DNA from: Natrinema sp. CBA1119
GTDB lineage: Archaea; Halobacteriota; Halobacteria; Halobacteriales; Natrialbaceae
Length of the DNA stretch: 64,000 bases
Assembly (NCBI RefSeq): GCF_002572525.1
Contig: NZ_PDBS01000001.1
Location: forward strand, 1,302,001-1,366,000
Reading direction: 5' to 3'
Positions 58,390 to 64,000 of the stretch are shown piece by piece. Each line of letters begins with the position of its first letter. Positions within the stretch are counted from its first letter, which is position 1. The translations under genes were made by a program, and so were the position numbers. The notes beneath the pieces are model-generated. The model did no database searches. It saw only the letters and a list, made by a program, of their open reading frames with translations, and was not told where the DNA came from.

Positions 58390-58926
58390 CTACGCCGGAA
58401 TGAGATGTCCGTCGTTTTGCGCCAGCCGTCGAGCGAGTTCGTAGAGGCGGATATCGCGCTCGAGGGCCTGCCAATCGCTAATTCGCTCCATCTGCGCGTG
58501 GATTGCGTCGTGATCGTCGTGATCGAAGACGGACACGGCGGAGGGATCGGTCGTCCCGAACCGGTCGATGAACTCGTCGCGACGGGCCTCTAACTGTCGA
58601 ACGCGCTCGATGATCTCGTCGACGGTCTGTTCCTGTGCGATCCGACTGGCTTCTTGCCACTCGAGATAGCCGTCGTTGCGCTCGTATCGGGCGGGTTGTG
58701 CGTCGGCATCGGCTCGAACGATTCCCATCTCGGCGAGGCGCTCGAGGTGCTTCTTCGCCGCGTTCGGCGAGCAGTCCGCGACCCGCGCGATCTCGGTGTA
58801 CGGCGTCGGCTCCGTCACGCCGAGAACGGTATCGTAGACGCGTCCGAACGTATCGGTCGACTCCCGCCACCGCTGGCGCACCCCGTCGACGGCATCGGCG
58901 TCCGGTACCGGGTCGAACTCGGTCAT
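58390..58926 (-). CDS. Winged-helix protein paired with the TumE-like gene
   Basis: A 178-residue protein. The helix-turn-helix part is PTPYTEIARVADCSPNAAKK with HLERLAEMGIVRAD as the next helix. An ERNDGYLEWQEASRIAQEQT stretch and a coiled helix follow. It belongs to the haloarchaeal DUF7342-type regulators, as I recall the name. The stop codon is directly followed by the ATG of the next gene (TAGATG). It probably binds its own promoter and may neutralise its partner. Confidence 0.7.
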   Translation of the reverse strand: MTEFDPVPDADAVDGVRQRWRESTDTFGRVYDTVLGVTEPTPYTEIARVADCSPNAAKKHLERLAEMGIVRADADAQPARYERNDGYLEWQEASRIAQEQTVDEIIERVRQLEARRDEFIDRFGTTDPSAVSVFDHDDHDAIHAQMERISDWQALERDIRLYELARRLAQNDGHLIPA

Positions 58927-59080
58927 GGGAGCACGTACGCGCGGTGTAGCAATATATTTTCGGCTATCGCACATATATGAGGAGTGGCAGAGACATCGGC
59001 GGAAGTGCCTCAAGCGCTCCCGTCCGAACCGATCGCCCGGCGTCGGAGAGTATTTCAGCCGACCGCAACAACTCCCACGT

Positions 59081-59302
59081 ATGAGTTCCGACGCAGACGT
59101 GGATCCCTCGGAGTACGAGGCCCTCGCGGACGCGGACGTGACCATGCGGCAAAACGAGCACGGGCTCCACATCGCCGACGACGAGGAGACCGGGGTCTCG
59201 AGCCAGGGACAGACGCCCGAGGAGGCCCTCGCGAATCTCGCGGCGGCGGTCGAGGGGTATACGGACGCGACGGACGACGATCCGGGCGACGACTGGCTCT
59301 GA
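59081..59302 (+). CDS. HicB-like antitoxin-family protein (solitary)
   Basis: A 73-residue protein: MSSDADVDPSEYEALADADVT, the core HGLHIADDEETGVSSQGQTPEEALANLAAAVEGY, with the HicB-type pattern (V-S-QG-T-EEAL-NL--A). No HicA-type partner (small double-stranded-RNA-binding-like toxin) is found on either side within 600 bp, so this is an orphan. Many haloarchaeal HicB-like proteins are orphans of this kind. Confidence 0.72.
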   Translation: MSSDADVDPSEYEALADADVTMRQNEHGLHIADDEETGVSSQGQTPEEALANLAAAVEGYTDATDDDPGDDWL

Positions 59303-59463
59303 GATACCTGTGCGCGGTGACACGAGAGTCAATACCAGCACACGTTTTTTCGAGAGAGGGACCAGATCGGATAGTACCAGCGGCGATGAATCTACGAGCG
59401 TCGCATGGCAAACACACCCCACGAGCCGTCACGACAGGTCGAATCGACGAAAAGGAACGCTAG

Positions 59464-59925
59464 TTCGGTCGGCGACGCGTTCTCCGAGCCGGAACGGGAC
59501 TGGTTGCGACGACGCTCGGACTCGCAGTGTTCGGCGGACAGGCCGCCGCACACTTCCCGACTGACCTCGAGATCGAGATCCGACCGGGCTGCGATCGCGC
59601 GCCGATCAATCCGGACGGTCGCGGCGTGATCCCCGTCGCGGTCCGACGGACCGACGAGTTCGATCCGACGAGCGAGCCGGTTCGATACCGGTTCGGTGCG
59701 CCCGCTGTCGTCGGTGACGGCGGCGGTGCCCGACCGATCGGCGACGGTCACGTTATCGGCGGAGATCGAGACGACCGACCGGCTCTCCTCCTGTTCTTCC
59801 GGGCCGACGAGACCGGGCTCGACGGCGACGACTCGGCGGGCCGACTCGAGTGGGAACGCGACGACGAGGGGAATCACGGGCTCGCCGGGACGGCGGCGGT
59901 TATAGTAGCCACTGAAAGTCAGTGA
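59464..59925 (+). pseudogene. Exported-protein gene damaged at both ends (MITE at 3' end)
   Basis: The frame includes a signal-peptide-like segment GTGLVATTLGLAVFGGQAAA and the family motif LEIEIRPGCDRAPINPDGRG followed by VIPVAVRRTDEFDP. It has no start codon between the upstream stop (about 59461) and the signal sequence. The related family (DIKPGSxPNPINP...GVIPVAV) usually continues further. Here the last residues, VIVATESQ, are encoded by the left end of MITE copy 5, and the native C-terminus is lost. Translation could begin at an internal GTG (59529), but that would omit the signal. Confidence 0.6.
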
Positions 59926-59982
59926 ACACCTGAGCGAATGACTGCGTTGCGATCAGTGTGTAAATCGTTTCAGTGGCTACTA
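59901..59982. mobile_element. MITE copy 5
   Basis: 82 bp with TIR TATAGTAGCCACTGAAAG and TTTCAGTGGCTACTA; the inner part (CGTTGCGATCAGTGTGTAAA) matches copy 1. It supplies the stop codon of the gene to its left and lies 88 bp before the next gene. Confidence 0.8.
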
Positions 59983-60069
59983 GAGGATCGTCGGCCGGCG
60001 CGGCAGGAGCTAATCGAGGTTCGTATAGCAGGCCCCCGTTTTACGCGGCCGTTCGTGGTTTCGAACGGT

Positions 60070-61515
60070 ATGGACGCGTACGACATCGTCGTCCTCGGCG
60101 GCGGATCGGGGAGTCAGGTCGCGACCGCAGCGGCCGACCGAGGGCTCGAGGCGGCCGTCGTCGAACCCGGGCCGCTGGGCGGGGCCTGCATCACACGGGG
60201 CTGTGTCCCCTCGAAGGCGCTCATCCACCGCGCAGACGTCGCGGAAGCGGTTCGCGGGGCCGAGGAAGTCGGTGTTCCCGCGAAGCTGGAAGATATCGAT
60301 TACGGTGAGATTACGGAATCGGTTCACGACACGGTCTACGAGAAGGCGGACAATCAGGAGTCAGGCCTCCGGGACAACGAAAGCGTCACGCTCTACCGCG
60401 GTGACGGCCGGTTCGTCGACGACCGGACGATCGAGATCGAACTGAACGGCGAGGGGAACGGGCCCCAGCGGATCCGGGGCGATACCGTCGTCATCGCTGT
60501 GGGGGGCCGGCCGATGGTCCCGCCGATCGACGGCCTCGAGGACATCGACTTTCTCACGAGCGACGACGCGCTCTTCCTCGAGGACCGACCCGACGAACTC
60601 GTGATCGTCGGCGGCGGCTACATCGGAGCCGAACTCGGCTACTTCTTCGGCGCGCTGGGAGCGGACGTCTCGATCGTCGGCCGGAGCGACCAGTTGGTCC
60701 CGCGAGAGGACGACGACGTGAGCGGGATCGTGACCGAGTCGCTCGAGACGTACTGCGACGTGTATACCGGCTACGAAGCCGGCTCGGTCGCCGAAACCGA
60801 CGGCCGCGTCACCGTGACGGCCGAACCCACAGGCGACGACGAGAGCGGGGACGACACCGTCGAGCTCACCGCCGACGAACTCCTGCTCGCGACCGGTCGG
60901 CGACCGAACACCGACACGCTCGATCTCGAGGCCACGGGCGTCGAAACGGACGAGACGGGTTACGTCGAGACGGACGATCGGCTGGAGACCGCCGCTGACG
61001 GCGTCTGGGCGCTGGGCGACGTGGTCGGCGAGCAGCCGTTCAAACACGCTGCCGACGACGAGTCGAAGATTGTAGCGGCGAACGTACTGGACGATGCCGG
61101 AAAGACGATCGACTCCGAGGCGATGCCCCACGCGATCTTCACCAGCCCGCGGGTCGCGAGCGTCGGGCGGACGGAGGGCGAACTCGAGGACGCGGGTCGA
61201 GAGTACGAGGCCGTAACCGTCCCCTACGGGGCCGCGCCGATGGGGATGATCCTCGAGGCCGACGACGGCTTCGTCAAAGCCATCGCCGGGCCGGACGGCG
61301 AGATTCTGGGCTGTCACATCGTCGGCCCGCAGGCGTCGACGATGATCCACGAGGTGGTCGTCGCGATGGACGGCGGCGGCACGGTCGACGACGTCGCGGA
61401 GCCGGTCCACGTCCACCCCGCGCTGAACGAGGTCGTATACGCCGCGTTCGACGAGCTCTCGGACTCGAAATACTCGACGGCGCCGGACTGGCGGGATGTG
61501 AGCGGCGAGGACTGA
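60070..61515 (+). CDS. Dihydrolipoyl dehydrogenase-like flavoprotein disulfide reductase
   Basis: A 481-residue class I pyridine-nucleotide-disulfide oxidoreductase. FAD-binding GGGSGSQVATAAADRG is at the N-terminus, followed by the redox motif GGACITRGCVPSK (variant of GGTCLNVGCIPSK, both cysteines present). The NAD motif is in VIVGGGYIGAELGYFFGALG, and FAD is in VWALGDV. The C-terminal catalytic HPALNE is present. The first position after the redox motif and the acidic insertions differ from the E3 subunit, so it may be an E3 paralogue or a mercuric-reductase-like enzyme. No complex subunits are adjacent. The start is at 60070; the longer frame begins inside a MITE. Confidence 0.82.
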   Translation: MDAYDIVVLGGGSGSQVATAAADRGLEAAVVEPGPLGGACITRGCVPSKALIHRADVAEAVRGAEEVGVPAKLEDIDYGEITESVHDTVYEKADNQESGLRDNESVTLYRGDGRFVDDRTIEIELNGEGNGPQRIRGDTVVIAVGGRPMVPPIDGLEDIDFLTSDDALFLEDRPDELVIVGGGYIGAELGYFFGALGADVSIVGRSDQLVPREDDDVSGIVTESLETYCDVYTGYEAGSVAETDGRVTVTAEPTGDDESGDDTVELTADELLLATGRRPNTDTLDLEATGVETDETGYVETDDRLETAADGVWALGDVVGEQPFKHAADDESKIVAANVLDDAGKTIDSEAMPHAIFTSPRVASVGRTEGELEDAGREYEAVTVPYGAAPMGMILEADDGFVKAIAGPDGEILGCHIVGPQASTMIHEVVVAMDGGGTVDDVAEPVHVHPALNEVVYAAFDELSDSKYSTAPDWRDVSGED

Positions 61516-61565
61516 CGGTATTCGATTGCGGGAAGCAACGTCTCACTCCAGAACGACCATCCGGC

Positions 61566-61756
61566 GTGCAGTGGCGCGCGCTTGTGGCCGACCGAACGAC
61601 AGTGAGGGCGGCCGCCGACACTGCGCGAGGTCTTTGTGAACGGAGTGAGCAAAGGCTCGGAAGACGCGTACGCGTCTTCCGGTGGATGAGCGAGGGAAGT
61701 ATGACCGAGCGAATCGGCTGGGGAGGGCGTGGCGATTCCGTGTTGCCACGATAGCA
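61566..61756 (+). repeat. Dispersed GC-rich intergenic repeat, copy R3
   Basis: Begins GTGCAGTGGCGCGCGCTT and ends CGAATCGGCTGGGGAGGGCG then TGGCGATTCC, like R1. The centre is different and contains a GGAAGACGC-GTAC-GCGTCTTCC hairpin. It fills the gap 61516-61800 between two genes. Confidence 0.65.
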
Positions 61757-61800
61757 GAGCCCACTGCTCCATTCACGCTCCACTAAGCAGTCGCCGAACC

Positions 61801-62616
61801 CTACTCCTCGCCGTCGGCCGGCGACACGGAACCGCTCTCGACCGCGCCGTCGTTGGCGAGCCACTCCGTCAAACTTCCCTCATAGAAGGCGACGTTCTCG
61901 TAGCCCAGCGCTTTCAGGACGACGTAGGTGTGACTGATCCGCCGCGCGGTGTTGCAGTAAAGGACGATCTCCCGATCGGGGGTGATCCCGTGCTCGGCGA
62001 GCAGGTCCTCGAGTTCCCCCTTGGGTTTCAACCGCCGCGTTTCGTCGTCGACGACCTCGCGCCAGTCGAAGCGCACCGCGCCGGGCAACCGAGCCTCCTC
62101 GAACTCCTCACGCTCGCGCGTGTCGACGAAGACGGCGTCGCGCTCGAGGGCGTCCGCGACGGCGTCGTAGCCCACCAGCGGGCTCTCCGAGGGCTCGAGC
62201 GGATCGGGATCGTAGTCGGTCGGCTCGATCTCTGGGACCTCACTGGTGGTCTCGTACTCCTGGTTCCAGGCGCTGTAATCGCCGTCGAGCAGGCGGACGT
62301 CGTCGTGGCCGTACTCGAGGGCGGTGAGCACGAACCGGGCGGCGAAGACGCCGTGGGTGTCGTCGTAGGCGACGATCGTGTCGTCGGAATCGATCCCCGC
62401 TTCTCCGAGCAGATCGGCGAAGGCCTTGGCACCGGGCAAAGTGCCGCGGTCGACATCGCTCTCGTCGCGGTAGCTGTCGAAGGGAACGTTCACTGCGCCG
62501 GGCAGGTGACCGATCCCGTCGTACTCCCAGGCGTCCCTGACGTCGACGATGCGCACGGTCGGGTCGTCTAAACGCGCTGCGAGCCAGTCGGGGGAGACGA
62601 CGACGGATTCGTCCAT
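61801..62616 (-). CDS. Two-domain rhodanese sulfurtransferase 1
   Basis: A 271-residue protein with two rhodanese domains. The first (about 1-120) has the non-catalytic loop with VAYDDTHGVFAARF; the second carries the active-site cysteine in LYCNTARRISH. Domain starts are VSPDWLAARLDDPTVRIVDV and GYDAVADALERDAVFVDT. It transfers sulfur from thiosulfate-like donors. A second rhodanese gene lies 279 bp away in the opposite direction; the pair shares a divergent promoter region. Confidence 0.9.
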   Translation of the reverse strand: MDESVVVSPDWLAARLDDPTVRIVDVRDAWEYDGIGHLPGAVNVPFDSYRDESDVDRGTLPGAKAFADLLGEAGIDSDDTIVAYDDTHGVFAARFVLTALEYGHDDVRLLDGDYSAWNQEYETTSEVPEIEPTDYDPDPLEPSESPLVGYDAVADALERDAVFVDTREREEFEEARLPGAVRFDWREVVDDETRRLKPKGELEDLLAEHGITPDREIVLYCNTARRISHTYVVLKALGYENVAFYEGSLTEWLANDGAVESGSVSPADGEE

Positions 62617-62895
62617 TAGGCGACCGATACGAGCCGCAGATCCGAGTACGCACCGATTTCGGCACGATCCCGGCTACCGGGACAGTGGCAACACTTGCTT
62701 GTTTTCGGTGGAGTTCCTGTCCTGTCCCGCCCTCTCGCTCCAGTAAACACCGCGAATCCAACGAATACAGCCGCTGTACGAACGGTGATGTGGCTCACCG
62801 ATCCCAGTGGCGGCAATTGTTTCCGACAGAGTCGACTGGTGTCCGAATTGACCGGTTAAGTAGTCCCTTTGTGTGTCCCCGTCCATAGAACGAGT

Positions 62896-63759
62896 ATGGC
62901 AAACGACTACGCCAAAGACGTACTCGTCACGGCTGATTGGGTCGAGGAGCGCCTCGACGACTTCCAGGACGACGGCTCCGACCTTCGACTGGTCGAGGTT
63001 GACGTCGACACGGAAGCATACGAAGACGCACACGCACCCGGCGCGATCGGATTCAACTGGGAGACGCAACTCCAGGATCAGACCCAGCGAGACATTCTCG
63101 ATAAGGAGGACTTCGAGGATCTCCTCGGGAGCCACGGCATCAGCGAGGACGACACGGTCGTCCTCTACGGCGACAACTCCAACTGGTTCGCCGCCTACAC
63201 CTACTGGCAGTTCAAGTACTACGGTCACGACGAGGTCTACCTGCTCGACGGCGGCCGCGAGTACTGGCTCGAGAACGACTATCCCACCACGGACGAGGAG
63301 CCCGACTTCTCGAGCACCGAGTACGACGCCGCCGGCCCGCGCGAGAGTATCCGCGCGTACCGAGAGGACGTCGAGAACGCGATCGATCGCGGCGTTCCCC
63401 TCGTCGACGTTCGCTCGCCCGAAGAGTACTCCGGCGAAATCCTCGCGCCCCCAGGACTCCAGGAGACCGCCCAGCGCGGCGGCCACATCCCCGGCGCGAA
63501 GAACATCTCGTGGGCTGCCGTGACCAACGACGACGGCACCTTCAAGGATCCCGAGGCGCTCGAGGAGCTCTACGCCGACGAGGGCATCGACGGCGACGAG
63601 ACGACCGTCGCCTACTGCCGCATCGGCGAGCGTTCCTCCGTCGCCTGGTTCGCCCTGCACGAACTGCTCGGCTACGAGGACACCGTCAACTACGACGGCT
63701 CCTGGACCGAGTGGGGCAATCTCGTCAACGCGCCGATCGAGAAGGGCGCGGGCGACTGA
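62896..63759 (+). CDS. Two-domain rhodanese sulfurtransferase 2 (TssA-like)
   Basis: A 287-residue paralogue of the previous protein. The inactive domain has VVLYGDNSNWFAAY; the catalytic loop is AYCRIGERSSVAW with the nucleophile cysteine. The order VTADWVEERLDDF, HAPGAIGFNWETQLQD and GGHIPGAKNISWAAV follows thiosulfate sulfurtransferases. The last codons (KGAGD) and the stop lie inside the first unit of the 129-bp tandem repeat. Confidence 0.9.
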   Translation: MANDYAKDVLVTADWVEERLDDFQDDGSDLRLVEVDVDTEAYEDAHAPGAIGFNWETQLQDQTQRDILDKEDFEDLLGSHGISEDDTVVLYGDNSNWFAAYTYWQFKYYGHDEVYLLDGGREYWLENDYPTTDEEPDFSSTEYDAAGPRESIRAYREDVENAIDRGVPLVDVRSPEEYSGEILAPPGLQETAQRGGHIPGAKNISWAAVTNDDGTFKDPEALEELYADEGIDGDETTVAYCRIGERSSVAWFALHELLGYEDTVNYDGSWTEWGNLVNAPIEKGAGD

Positions 63760-64000
63760 GCGGAGCGAAGGAGACCGCGTAGCGAAACGGGGAGCGCAAG
63801 CGACCCGTGGAGCGGGGCGGCGCCGAGTAAAACGAGGCGCCGAAAAAGCGAGCGGGCGATAGCCCGCGAGCAGGGCGCGGGCGACTGAGCGGAGCGAAGG
63901 AGACCGCGTAGCGAAACGGGGAGCGCAAGCGACCCGTGGAGCGGGGCGGCGCCGAGTAAAACGAGGCGCCGAAAAAGCGAGCGGGCGATAGCCCGCGAGC
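63743..64000. repeat. 129-bp tandem repeat at the 3' end of the rhodanese gene
   Basis: Two consecutive units (63743-63871 and 63872-64000) are the same as far as can be read; the second is cut by the window edge. Each starts AGGGCGCGGGCGACTGA, so the second contains a copy of the gene's last codons and stop. The unit ends with GCGGGCGATAGCCCGC, a perfect hairpin. More units may follow outside the window. Confidence 0.85.

Noticed and set aside
59081-59302. Complete HicAB toxin-antitoxin pair
   Set aside because: No HicA-type gene was found next to the HicB-like gene in either direction.
59938-60069. Extended N-terminus of the dihydrolipoyl dehydrogenase-like protein starting inside the MITE
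   Set aside because: The first 44 codons translate MITE TIR sequence (FQWLLE), which also appears in unrelated frames at the other MITE copies. The family N-terminus begins at 60070.

Overview
The window comes from a haloarchaeal chromosome. Coding sequence is GC-rich, proteins are strongly acidic, secreted proteins carry twin-arginine lipoprotein signals, and one surface-protein remnant ends in a PGF-CTERM-like tail. Families largely restricted to Halobacteria are present (HalOD1, DUF7504-like, DUF5814-type helicase, UPF0058, small CPxCG zinc fingers). The resemblance of the integrated viruses to Natrinema pleolipovirus SNJ2 suggests a Natrinema/Haloterrigena-type host, but that is an inference.

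Layout. (i) 1-5000 is the right-hand end of a decayed SNJ2/betapleolipovirus-like provirus (A'). It holds a nuclease pseudogene, a low-GC cargo block, a deleted and frameshifted replication-gene remnant, and a zinc-ribbon/DUF488-like fusion. (ii) 4999-12300 is a compact 7.3 kb integrative element (A) in the 3' end of tRNA-Pro(UGG). It has a tyrosine integrase, a winged-helix regulator, AT-rich membrane-protein cargo, an HUH Rep and two HNH-like genes. (iii) 12.4-33.2 kb is ordinary chromosome: BofA-like protein, a DUF5814-type helicase, an iron/siderophore ABC transporter with two binding proteins and three DtxR-type operators, cold-shock protein, oxidoreductases, an M29 aminopeptidase, a USP, a hydrolase/VOC/flavoprotein cluster, a glutamate-cysteine ligase-like enzyme and a C45 acyltransferase. 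(iv) 33455-34598 is a third, heavily deleted provirus remnant (B'). (v) 34685-52602 is a largely intact 17.9 kb betapleolipovirus-like provirus (B) in tRNA-Arg(UCU). It carries an integrase, regulator, two pilins, VP3-like and VP4-like structural genes, a VP8-like ATPase, accessory genes, and a seven-gene overlapping operon ending in the replication-type gene. (vi) 52.7-64 kb is chromosome again: UPF0200/UPF0201, SRP54, a TumE-like pair, dihydrolipoyl dehydrogenase-like protein and two rhodaneses.

The two tRNA loci have the same history: an older provirus remnant sits beside a newer element, with 14-bp tRNA 3'-end copies between them. A' and B share a frame of conserved genes and hairpins around one cargo site. 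In A' this site holds an array of five tiny paralogous zinc-ribbon genes coupled to a membrane protein; in B it holds a HEPN-like protein and a Fic/Doc-like protein. The two integrase regions share a 52-nt pseudoknot-capable block (49/52 identical), followed by a short leader peptide overlapping the integrase start, and then a multi-hairpin element before the regulator. These shared non-coding elements and the zinc-ribbon array are the most novel-looking parts of the window.

Dispersed elements: five copies of an ~80-bp MITE with TIR TAGTAGCCACTGAAA, three copies of a ~150-200 bp GC-rich intergenic repeat, and a 129-bp tandem repeat at the right edge.
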